From contig OX438758.1 in NCBI GenBank assembly GCA_949316235.1, positions 16,689,194 to 16,753,193 of the forward strand: 64,000 bases of DNA, written 5' to 3'. The DNA is from Oegoconia quadripuncta (lineage: Eukaryota; Arthropoda; Insecta; Lepidoptera; Autostichidae). The position numbers and the translations under genes are program-made. The notes beneath the pieces are model-generated. The model saw only the letters and a list, made by a program, of their open reading frames with translations, did not search any database and was not told the origin of the DNA. Numbering within the stretch: position 1 is the stretch's first letter; the number at the start of each line of letters is the position of its first letter. Shown here in pieces: positions 41,900 through 52,566 of this stretch.

Positions 41900-44800
41900 G
41901 GGTAGTGGAACTAGAAGATGAACGCCCCTCAACAGTTGAACAGTCGCTTGAAAATTCTAAATTATTAAAATTCTGGTGTGATTTACACCAGTGTAATATT
42001 TTTTTTTACCCAGTCGTTATAAATTTTTGTTAGTTACGCCACGAACGCGGATAAATCGGCACGTCGTTCCTGTGTTTCGCGCCAAAAATACGTGTTATAT
42101 GGGAGTCTAGTTAAGGTAAGTACAGTTAAGATTTAACATTTTTTTCTTCTACCGCAATGAATTTTTACTCAATAGAAATATTTTTGATTGAAATCAAATC
42201 GTGATGATCCCTTTTACCATTTCACGATTGAGAAATTAAATTTTATGTTGTATTTTATGAGAAACTTGCTGTTCAAGTAATGGATCAAGTAATGAACAAC
42301 AAAACCAGAACTTGAACAACGTTCAACTTATGGGCACAATGTTATAAAACAATTTAATTTTATACCATCATCTAATTCATACACAAAGCTATTTTATTAC
42401 TCAAACGTATATTTGTGTTACTAGTAAGCTACCAACCAATAGTTGAACAGGATATTTCAAAAGGTTTTGATTGTTTTAAATATATAAATTTGTATGGTAA
42501 CTGGTGCTGTTCAACTTTTAGGTTGACGCCTAGAATTTGAATATATAATTTTCGATGGTTCAGGTTTTGAATATTATGGTATTGGTATTGAGACCAATAC
42601 CTGAACAATAAAGTTATTTTGTTCGTTCAATAAAAGGGTCGTTTGCCCAAAACATGAACTAGTCACAATAACTCGTTCTTGTTTTGGATACGGTTTCAAA
42701 ATGTGAACACGTTTAGTATTACTTATGTGCCATATGGTTTCCGGCACGTAAAAAAATGGACCAACCCCTCTCCTCCCGTGGATGTTGTAAAAGGTCACTA
42801 AGGGACTAATTAAACATCTATAGATTTACAAGTTTCAATGGCGATGGGCTCACCCCCTGTTACGTGTGCACTTCTGTATATTTCGAATGGTGAAATGTGG
42901 ATATTTTTGTTGCCCCTGATTTATCCAAATCTGTTGCAGTATCTCTAATGTACTTCTTGATACATCTTTTTGCAGATGTCGTCCACACACCGCGGAAAAG
43001 AAAAACAGTATAGTCAGAGCTTACTTGAAGAAGCCGTACGGATGGTTAAAGAAAAAACTATATCTTTATCTCAAGCTAGTAAACAATTTCAAATTCCAAA
43101 AGGTACATTGCATAATAAAATTCATGGGAAAACCGCTCTGCAATGCGAAAAGGGACCACTAACGCTAATATCCAATGATAATGAAAATAAAATAGCAACA
43201 TGGATATTAAATATGGCAAAAGTAGGATTCCCCCTTAATACGAACGATGTTAGAGAGACCGTGGCACCACTTTTACAAAGCCAAAGTGAGGATAACAGAA
43301 AACCTGGTAAAAAGTGGATGCGTCTCTTTTTAAACCGACATCCTGAAGTAACAAAACGGCACGCAGAAGTAATTTCCAAAGCAAGAGCGAATATTACCGA
43401 GCCTATGATAAGAAATTTGTTTGACGGATTACTTCAATATCTTATTCAGGAAAACCATGAAGACATATTTAATCATTCTGATCGCATTTTCAACCTAGAT
43501 GAGACAGGTGTACAGCTTTGCCCAAAAACTGGAGTGATTCTTGCTCCCAAGAACTATCGTGCGATGTATGATGTTGCTTTTGGTCAGGAGAAACAAAGCA
43601 TTACAGTATTATGCAACTTCTCAGCTAGCGGGAAAACAGTTCCACCTTTTATAGTATACCCATTGCAAAGAATATCTAAGGAAATAGCTCAATCAGTTCC
43701 AGACGACTGGGGTATTGGACGATCAGAATCCGGTTGGATGACTGGCCAAACATTCTTAGGTTATATCAAAGAGATCTTTGTGCCTTGGCTACAGAAAAAC
43801 TTATCTCTTTGCCAATACTGCTTCTTGTTGATGGCCACAAAAGTCATATAAATATGGAGTTGCACGAATTTTGCGTTACACACAAAATTATTTTGTCTTC
43901 TTCCCAACACAACGCACATACTTCAACCTTGTGATGTGGGTATATTCGGACCTCTTAAAGCAGCATGGAAAGCTGCGGTAAGGAAATTTAAACTAAAGCA
44001 AAATGTTCAGATAACAAGATCAAACTTTGCAAAAGTGTTTTCACAGTCGTTGGAAAACTCCATTACAAAAGCTATAATAAGGAATGCATTTAAAGCTTGT
44101 GGCATGTTTCCCTTTAACCCAGATGCTGTTAACTATACAAAGTGTTTGTCAAATAGAAGAGAAGACATTGATAAAGCTATATCTATACAAGATTATATCA
44201 CAACTATTAACGTTATTGAGAAAAGCATTACCAAAACAGCATTAAACAAATACAATGAATGTAGAAGAAACAAAAAGAATATTAAAAGTCCTCTTTTTAA
44301 ACTTTGGAACAAATGTAAAAATAAAGTGGAAAATATAAGCATGTCATTGTCAAAATCCTCTAATATTGATGATTCCACGGTGAACTCGTCGCGACTACAA
44401 ACTATTGATCCCGCCTTGACTATAAATGCCATATAAGAAGTTGAAGATTTGACTCTCGATACAAATGCAGTAGTTGAAGGGCTTATGGACATTGAAAATA
44501 TGCCTTTAGAAATAGAGGGAGTCTCGGTTTTATTGGGCGAGCATAACATTTGTGAAAACGCTGAGAACAATGACATACAAATAATGGTAGATTTCGCAGA
44601 ACGTGTTGAATCTTCGCCGTGTTATGTACCAAGTGCGTCTGAAACAGTAAATAATGATTCTTCTATTCACATTTTTCAAACCACAACTCCGGTGTCATTG
44701 AGTTCATCTATTATACCTTGGTCAAATCCAACAATAACTTCTACACCTGTATTATCGAAAACCGTAGTTCCTTTACCTTGGTATACTAAAGATAGTTCAG

Positions 44801-46315
44801 AAACTAATCAAAACACTGACTTACCTTTAAAAAAATATCAAAATAATTACGAGGAACCCCTGAAAAGTAATTCTACGATTTCAAGTATATCTGATGCAAA
44901 GACCATTAAAATTGATGACTTGTTGAGACTTCCTGAAAACAAAAAGTGCAATAAACGAAAATACTCAAAGTCTCCAATGCCTCTGGCTATAACATCTAAA
45001 AAGTTCAAAGAATACTTGGAAAAGAAGGAAAGTGAAAAGAAAACCAAAGCAGAAGAGACAATTAACAGAAAAATACAACGAGAAATTAAGAAAGCTGAAA
45101 AAGACAAAAATGTAAAGGAAAAGAAAGAAAGTGGAAGAAAATGTAAAGGACGTATTTCTAAAGCCTCGGCTAAAGTTTCATTAGAGACTGAAACACTCAT
45201 ATACACCGAGCATATATCTAGGGGCTCTCCTAAAAATTCTCTAGAGAATGACATGATTTCAAGCAAAGAACGTATTTCTAAGAACTCACTAAAAGCTACA
45301 CTAGAAGCTGAAAACGTTATCGCCACCAAAGATGTTAACTATAGGATAGACAAGGAGGAAATTAATTTTGGAGCTTACGTAGTTGTGGAATTCCATACTA
45401 ATAAAAGAGACCGGTACTATGTCGGTCAAGTAGTTATGCGTGATTATGATAACAATTGCATAAAAGTTAAATGTTTGAGAAGAAAAGCTAGCAAATTTGA
45501 TAATTTTACATATTTTATTGAACCTCCTACAGTCGATATTACAGAAGTTTCGGTCATAGCCGTTAAAGAAATATTGCCCCATGTTGGTAGAAGGGGCATG
45601 ATTACCTTCATTAACTCTCAATTTAATCTTAGTACGTGCGAATAAAAATAGATATCATGAATATTCGCAAGTACTAAGATCAAATTTATGATTTTATATT
45701 CTTTCATCATCTTAAATTGGCTATTGGATATTTATTCATGTAAGAAGGAGGTTTATGTAACACTTAGTTTAAAAACCCAAAATTATTTAAAGACTGTTTA
45801 GTTTTGAATAAAATATGTTCCTAATTAATAATGTGATAACAAATAAGACTTAAATAAAAGTAAGCTATTACCTAAATATTCAATTTCAAGTTATTGGAAT
45901 ATAATGTTACCTATTTTCGTAATGCATATTGATTGCATTAAGTGCTTAAACTGTAAACTTTTTTCAAGTTATTAATAAATGTTTTTTAATTTTTCAACTG
46001 ATAGTATTCGTTCTCAGTTATTCTAACTGTCACACCGTATAATAGCAATTTTTCCATTCGTTCAACATTTGGGCTCAAAATGTTCATAATTGGGGCGCAG
46101 TGTTCATCTTTTGGGAAAATCGTGCTATTTTTTATTGAATGTTTTTTTACAAAATCCTGGGTCAAATTAGTAATTTTCAATAATTATCCGTTCCTTCGTA
46201 ACCATATTAGAAAATTAAAAATAAATATTACAAAGCGTTATGTTACAGAGTTTCGAAGAAAAAAATGTCTAGTCACTGTTAGCGCATAATTGTTCATCTT
46301 CTGGTGCCACTACCC
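41900..46315 (+). mobile_element. second pogo-type transposon, 4.4 kb, with TA target sites
   Basis: The left end is TA (41898-41899) then GGGTAGTGGAACTAGAAGAT, and the right end is ATCTTCTGGTGCCACTACCC then TA (46316-46317). The TIRs are about 24 bp with two mismatches. AGTTGAAC-like words recur in both non-coding ends (for example 41934, 42433, 42511) and may be binding sites. One damaged transposase gene fills the centre. Confidence 0.92.
42976..45645 (+). pseudogene. pogo-type transposase with C-terminal barrel-like domain (two frameshifts, one stop)
   Basis: The start at 42976 (MSSTHRGKEKQYSQ) follows an acceptor TTTTTGCAG. An HTH_psq domain (LEEAVRMVKEKTISLSQASK) and a CENP-B-type HTH precede the DDE_1 domain. 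The first Asp is in FNLDETGVQ. Frames change near 43800, then the second Asp is in LLLVDGHKSH, and again near 43920, with the third in ILQPCDVGIFG. A TAA at 44434-44436 interrupts the same frame, which reopens to 45645. The long Ser/Lys-rich tail ends in a compact segment, FGAYVVVEFHTNKRDRYYVG and onwards, that looks like a chromo- or tudor-like barrel. Function would be cut-and-paste transposition. This copy is dead. Confidence 0.82.
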
Positions 46316-46317
46316 TA

Positions 46318-46544
46318 GTATAATTAATAATAAAATTACCTACATAACAATCTAAAAATTTTTATAGTTGGATACTGGCATCAGCATTGGAATAATCATG
46401 AACAAACAAAGTTTTTATTTAACTTTGTTAAGCAATAGTTCATTTACCCGACAACACTACAATTTTTTATACAAAGCTCCCAAAGACCATTAAGTTTTAA
46501 GGAGAATGGGTTATTGGGTTAGTAGAATTTAATTACCCATGCAG
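46318..46544. other. non-coding flank of pogo element 2
   Basis: No coding motif. It is likely part of the virus-like element that continues to the right. Confidence 0.35.
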
Positions 46545-47055
46545 CATGTTAAATGTACAAGAGCACGAAAATATGGTCTACATCTCAAAGAAACACGTAA
46601 TAACTCATGGTAAATCACCAACAATAAAGGAATACAAATCACACATAACATCTACAACCTATGACAATGTTGAAGATTTTTTAAACGAATTTAACCAAAG
46701 TCCCTTTTTGGCAAACAGAGTGAAGTTACGATAAAATACCGAAACTTGTAGAGATTACGAAAGCGACGAATGAAATCGTTCAAATGAAAACTTCTCCTAA
46801 GCTTGCTGTACAACTCGTATTTGAACCTGACAGTAATTTATTAAAACATTGTAAGGGGAAATATCCTGTTAATCTATATCTAGGTTTACCATCTCGGCTA
46901 TTTATTTATACATCCACAAACCGTGGGGGATGTTATGACACCATTATAAGTAAGAATTATCCCACTAGATCCTACAAAATATATGTATGGTGCCTATTAA
47001 ATGAATGTGTTCTCTCCCGCCCATTACTTACCTGTAACGCGCAGAGAGTTTGATT
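46545..47055 (+). pseudogene. broken gene of a Polinton/adintovirus-like element, unidentified structural protein
   Basis: Two open pieces (46545-46734 and 46784-47055) are in different frames and seem to be parts of one protein: IKEYKSHITSTTYDNVEDFL, then LAVQLVFEPDSNLL and YPVNLYLGLPSRLFIYT. I do not recognise a named domain with confidence. The place, just upstream of two genes that look like Polinton/adintovirus-type virion genes, suggests a structural gene of the same element, perhaps penton-like. Frameshifts and stops make it non-functional. Confidence 0.4.
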
Positions 47056-47178
47056 GAAGTAGATATAAGAACGAATACAGGTGAAAAAATACCATTCCAC
47101 ACTTATTACAACCTACTACTACCCTACACTACACACTTAAACTACATTTTAAACGAATAAAATAAGGATAAGTTCAAT

Positions 47179-47595
47179 ATGATATGTCCTTACCACCAAT
47201 ATTACTACCATCAAGCTGGATCTGGTATTGGCATCATATATAAAGGTGCAGCTCATCAACGCGGCCATGGTATTAGGAGTTTCTTAGGACTATTCAGAGC
47301 AGTTCTGCCTTTATTAAAAAGTGGTGCTTGTGGGTAAAGAAGCTTTAAATGCTGGTGTGGGTGTGCTGTCCGATATGGTAAATGTGTGACCCTTAGATGA
47401 GTCCGTTAAAACATGCTTAAAAACATTCACGTCTAATATTAAAAGAAAGGCCGATGGAAAAATTGATTCAGTTATGTCTGGTTCAAGATATAAAATACGC
47501 AAGCCAAATAGAAAATTAATCACTCGAAAGAAAGTGTTCCAACGGAGAGGATCTAATACTATTGGAAAACATAGTGATATATATCTAAATTAATA
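47179..47595 (+). pseudogene. Polinton/adintovirus-like minor virion protein, broken
   Basis: Begins MICPYHQYYYHQAGSGIGII. It then shows the Gly-rich AAHQRGHGIRSFLGLFRAVL segment and, in a shifted frame, GKEALNAGVGVLSDM and SNIKRKADGKI. This 'QRGHGIGSFLGG.FR...P.L..GAKAVGKEAL...' pattern is typical of a small basic protein found beside capsid genes in Polinton/Maverick- and adintovirus-like elements. Frameshifts near 47330 and further stops are present. An inverted partial copy lies at 57467-57999. Confidence 0.6.
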
Positions 47596-47597
47596 AT

Positions 47598-48025
47598 GTC
47601 ATTTCCACATCATAATTCGTGTGAATGAGTTAAATCAGAGTTAGACTTGTTTGCTCTTCCTTCGATACAGACCAGGATAGAAAGTGGACAATAGATGCAG
47701 TACAGCCCTATTTCATCCACTACCTACTGATGAGGGTCCTATTGAATTCTTAGTACCTGGTGCCGGGGATGATTACATCGATTTATCTCATACCATGTGG
47801 CATTAAAGCCAGAATTTTGAATCCAGATTCCTCAAAGACGGAAATTAACGTGGCTCCTGTGAACAATTGGTTACATTCTCTTATTAACCATCTTGATATA
47901 TATTTAAGCCAGATGCTTATATCTCTTCCAAATAATACCTACGCAAAACGTGCATATATCAAAAAGCAAAAAGTCTAGTTCTACTTTGAATCTTGTTCCG
48001 CTAAATCTTTTGAGCTATAGGTATA
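47598..48025 (+). pseudogene. F54H12.2-like capsid-type protein, N-terminal part, broken
   Basis: The broken reading starts MSFPHHNSCE. It includes VKSELDLFALPSIQTRIESG, the segment IEFLVPGAGDDYIDLSHT (in a shifted frame), and then NVAPVNNWLHSLINHLDIYL. This is the N-terminal pattern of animal genomic proteins named after nematode F54H12.2, which are thought to come from Polinton- or adintovirus-like elements. There are several stops and shifts. The copy stops at the E1 transposon (48028), and the same sequence lies inverted at 50781-50909 and 57467 onwards. Confidence 0.6.
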
Positions 48026-48027
48026 TA

Positions 48028-50780
48028 CAGGGTGTGGCGTAAATAATGGATAACCCTGCATCTGCGGTTTGGGGAGCCCTATAATATAAAAAATTGCCAC
48101 GCCCCAGGGTCGACGGGTATGCCCAATTTTTTTTTTATTAAATTAGAGAAAAATTTAGACTTTTGATCACTTTTTTGACCACCGTGTTCACCAATGACAG
48201 AAATTTCTCAGTCTGATTACTAAATAATATTCCCAAATAAGCCTGCAATCAGTTTTTTGTTACAGCTTTAGAATACCTAAGGTGGTTTTTTTTTTAAATC
48301 TTAAAGTGTGAACATTTCGTTTCAGTATTTTTTTTTTCTAAGTTTGAACTCGCCTGGTGTAAAAAAAATGTATGGAAATCTAGCTGCCCATATTTTTTAA
48401 AACTTGTCCACTTAATGCAGATTCCAAAATGGTATACCAATATCCCATTTATTTTTTAGATACAAAGTTATTGCTATTAAAGTGAGCAAGGGGCTGTTTA
48501 AAAAAAGTAGTAACAAAACAAAATGTGATTAAGAAATCGTAATGGGCATCGATTTAATTCGTTAAACGTTCAGCAACCATTTTAGTACCACCGAGTTGCA
48601 ATGAGGCGCAGGCGGGGGGAGGTACTATCAAGTACCTACGTGACCGACCGTTCGAGTTACGTCACACCGGATACTGTACCTACCTGCTTAGACCCAAAAC
48701 AGCGGCGTATGAAAAGGATAGGCTATCCTCACAAGCGGTGGAAGAAAAGGATAACGTGTTTATTGCTCCCAAAGCAATTAAGATTCACTCAGCCAGTCCG
48801 CTCGATACGTATCAACCATTCGTTTCGCATCGCCGCCGCATGCGCCACTTCTGTTACTGTGTCTTTCCGTGCGTTTTATTGTGATTTCTTCTGGATTTGT
48901 TTTGCCTAATGATTTGGACTAGTTAAATTGGTGATCCTAACAACTCGGCATACCTCGGAATTTGTTTTTCTCAACGATTTGGACTTGTTTGATTGGTGAT
49001 CCTTACAACTTTGGCATACCTCGGACTCTGTTTTGCTCAACGATTTGGATATTTTTATACCGAAGACTGCCGGCCACTTCCTTGGACTTAAGTGTATTGT
49101 AGTGCATAAGTGTATCTTTATTACGATGCCTCAACGATACACTCCAGGTGAATATGCCAATATGCATTTCATTTATGGTCAATGCAGAGGCAACGCCAAC
49201 CGAGCAGCTGCACTTTATCGAGATTGGTACCCCAACTTACGTCATCCTGACTATCGGGTTTTTATTCGAGTGCATAATGCATATTGTGAAGGAAGAATTC
49301 CCGGCCGTGGTGTAGGCGGTGCTAGCGAGGGAAGACCGCAACACGTCAATCCGGACGTAGTGCTTCAGACAGTGCAGACCCGTCAACTTCAGTACGTGCC
49401 TTATCACGGCGCACCGGCATTTCTACTAGAACTGTGCATAGGATACTCAGAAAAAGACACGAACTCTACCGTTATCACATTCAACGAGTCCAAACTCTAC
49501 TGCCCCGTGACTTTCCTCTGAGAGTAACATTTTGCCGCACCATGCTACGAAGAATAAGGGAGGACCCACAATTCTTTAATAAAATACTGTGGAGTGACGA
49601 ATCACAATGTCGCCGTGACGGATTTATGAATATTCATAATTTACATAGTTGGCAGCTGGAAAACCCACATTTAACAAGACAGGACCGTTCACAATACCAA
49701 TTTAAAATAAATTTGTGGAGTGGTATAATAAACGGGCAAATAATAGGTCCTTAAGTTTTTTACAAAACGATCTCCCACGTTTATTAGAAAACATCTCTCC
49801 GGAGTTAAGAGATTCGATGTGGCTCCAAAACGACAGATGTCCCGCCCATTATGCCAGAAGAGTGAGAGAGCATTTGAACACCACATACCCGGAAAGATGG
49901 ATTGGACGCCTGGGGCCCATGTTGTGGCCGCCTCGATCACCGGACTTAAATCCATTGGATTTTTTTTACTGGGGATGTTTAAAGGAAAAAATTTACAAAA
50001 CAGAAGTAAATTCAATCGAGGAACTGCGCGAACGGGTGCGTATAGCCGCCGATGAAATAAATAGCGCAGGATATGCTCGTCTGGTCAAACGATCATTTAT
50101 TAGGCGGTGTAGAGCGTGTATCGCGGGAGGTGGGGCCCATTTCGAACATTTGGTATAAATTTATAAAAATTAAAGGTATTAAAACCATGTTTTGTTTTTC
50201 TTCCTTAAATCCTTTTAACATCATTGAGATCATGTTAGAAGTTGTAAATTTATAAAAGTAGATATTAAAGACAAAAATTAAAGACACTTCTTTGAGTTGA
50301 AATAATTGGAAACAGCCCCTTGCTCACTTTAATAGCAATAACTTTGCTATTAAAGTGAAAATGGGATATTGGTATACCATTTTGGAATCTGCATTAAGTG
50401 GACAAGTTTTAAAAAATATGGGCAGCTAGATTTCCATACATTTTTTTTACACCAGGCGAGTTCAAACTTAGAAAAAAAAATACTGAAACGAAATGTTCAC
50501 ACTTTAAGATTTAAAAAAAAAACCACCTTAGGTATTCTAAAGCTGTAACAAAAAACTGATTGCAGGCTTATTTGGGAATATTATTTAGTAATCAGACTGA
50601 GAAATTTCTGTCATTGGTGAACACAGTGGTCAAAAAAGTGATCAAAAGTCTAAATTTTTCTCTAATTTAATAAAAAAAAAATTGGGCATATCCGTCGACC
50701 CTGGGGCGTGGCAATTTTTTATATTATAGGGCTCCCCAAACCGCAGATGCAGGGTTATCCATTATTTACGCCACACCCTG
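48028..50780 (+). mobile_element. E1: Tc1/mariner-superfamily element with terminal inverted repeats of about 471 bp
   Basis: Ends are TA (48026-48027), CAGGGTGTGGCGTAAATAAT and the inverse CACACCCTG, TA (50781-50782). The inverted repeats run 48028-48499 and 50310-50780, much longer than the roughly 30 bp usual in the superfamily. A damaged transposase lies between. Because the flanking DNA outside the TIRs is also inverted, the left and right sides of E1 are mirror images. Confidence 0.9.
49126..50158 (+). pseudogene. E1 transposase (DUF4817-type N-terminus), frameshifted
   Basis: Starts MPQRYTPGEYANMHFIYGQC, the DUF4817-type helix-turn-helix found in a large arthropod group of IS630/Tc1/mariner-like transposases. 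A frameshift near 49380 precedes VHRILRKRHELYRYHIQ. The first catalytic Asp is in ILWSDESQCRR. A second break near 49750 removes a few tens of residues after INGQIIG. The third frame has FLQNDLPRLLENIS, then WLQNDRCPAHYARRVREHL with the second Asp (N-D-R where H-D-G is usual) and PPRSPDLNPLDFFYWG with the third, ending FEHLV. It is non-functional as it stands. Confidence 0.82.
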
Positions 50781-50909
50781 TATATACCTACAGCTCAAAA
50801 GATTTAGCGGAACAAGATTCAAAGTAGAACTAGACTTTTTGCTTTTTGATATATGCACGTTTTGCGTAGGTATTATTTGGAGGAGATATAAGCATCTGGC
50901 TTAAATATA
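50781..50909 (-). pseudogene. inverted copy of the capsid-type gene end
   Basis: Exact reverse complement, apart from a few changes, of about 47897-48027. It separates the E1 right end from the E2 left end and continues after E2 at 57467. Confidence 0.9.
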
Positions 50910-52566
50910 CAGGGCGTCCCAAAGTTATGGGACATGAAGGGGAAGTACCTTAAATATCGTAGATAGTGAATTTTGCTCAAAGAAGACTTTATGTTATTTT
51001 TAAAAGTTAGTAATTCTGCATTCATAGATTTTCTAAAAATTACTTGCTTCGGCTGGGAATCGAACCGACTTAAATGTGAAAAAAAAAACACCCTACTTTT
51101 ATGATGCCAATCGAAAGAATAGCTAAAAAATAATAACTCTGCCTAAGTAACATAGTATTTTAAAAGAAAGGAACAACATAAAATGATTGAGTCAAATTTC
51201 AAGAAAGTTATTTATTGCCGACGACGTTCGAAAAGTAGCGATATTATCATTCCAAAGATAGCATTGATTATTCGTAAATAAGTACCCACTTCATAAAATA
51301 GGTACTAACATAGTTTTCCTTATTATAAGTGCACGTGTAGATGAAATGATAAAACTTGTATTTCAATACGTCCTCTGTAAGCTAGACAGAAGGCAAATTA
51401 AAAACAAAAATAAATAATTTATAATTTGAAAATGGAACAGTTTATGACAGCGTTTGTTTGAATGCATACTTTTTAAGATATTTTAAAAAGAAGTGATATT
51501 TTTAAATGTTGTTCTTAAATTTGAAAATGGAACAGTATGTGCGAGCGTTTGTTTTTCGGATATTGATCTGTTTAGTCTCAATTCACTTACACAAGTGTTA
51601 TTGTGTTAATTTATTGCGAACATGGCATATCAAGTAAGTTTTGATCTAATGGAAGCATATTTTTTGAACGATAAAGATATCTCTAGAAGTTTGCGGTGGT
51701 ATGGCGTAAAATATCCTGATAGACAAATACCGTCTCGTAAAGTTTTGAAAAGGCTTGTGAACAATTTGAAAACTCTGGGACGTTTCGATAAACGCCCAAG
51801 AGAACCACAGCAAGAAAACCATACGATCAACGACGAAGAACTTGGTATTTTAATTTACTTTTCGGCTTTTCCGAAAGCATCGGTGAGAGAAGGAGAACAT
51901 GAAATTGGAGTTTCAAAAAGTAAAATACACCGTGTATTAAAAAAACACGGTTTTAAGAGTTATGTTGAAGGACGATTGGTTCAAAAATTACTTCCGGGCG
52001 ATACAGAAAGGAGAAAAAATTTCTGTCTTGATATCCAGGCACGATTGCTCGAAGATCCAAATTTTTTGGATAATATTATTTGGACAGACGAATCTAACTT
52101 TAGCAATAACGGTATGTATAACCGCAACAATAATCGTATTTGGTCTAAAGAAAATCCCCTACGAGTGACTGAAACTAATAACCAAGTGCGTTTTTCACTC
52201 AACTGTTGGTGCGGACTTTTAAAAAACCGGGTTTTCTTAATCCATTTTTACCAAGGAACCTTGAACACAGAAAAGTATTTAGGAATACTTCAAATTTTAA
52301 GGGATAAGATAAGAAACCATTCCGCGGCGGAGCAAGAAAACTTAATTTTCCAACAAGATGGAGCTCCGGCTCATAATAGTCGGAGAGCAGCAGATTTTCT
52401 AAATGAATGTTTTCCTACATGGATTGGTACAAATGGACCGATTTTTTTTTTTTTTTTTTTTTCTATTTATTCATTATATATGAAACAATTTAACACAATA
52501 CAAAAGTGCACCACAGAAACCTATTCAAGGTTTATACGCAACACACTGAGCCTCATCGCTTACCAC

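Noticed and set aside
42574..42798. 74-codon minus-strand frame in the 5' part of the second pogo element
   Set aside because: It lies in the non-coding region with AGTTGAAC-type repeats and has no recognisable motif.
44847..45329. 160-codon minus-strand frame, hydrophobic
   Set aside because: Antisense to the Lys/Ser-rich tail of the second pogo transposase.
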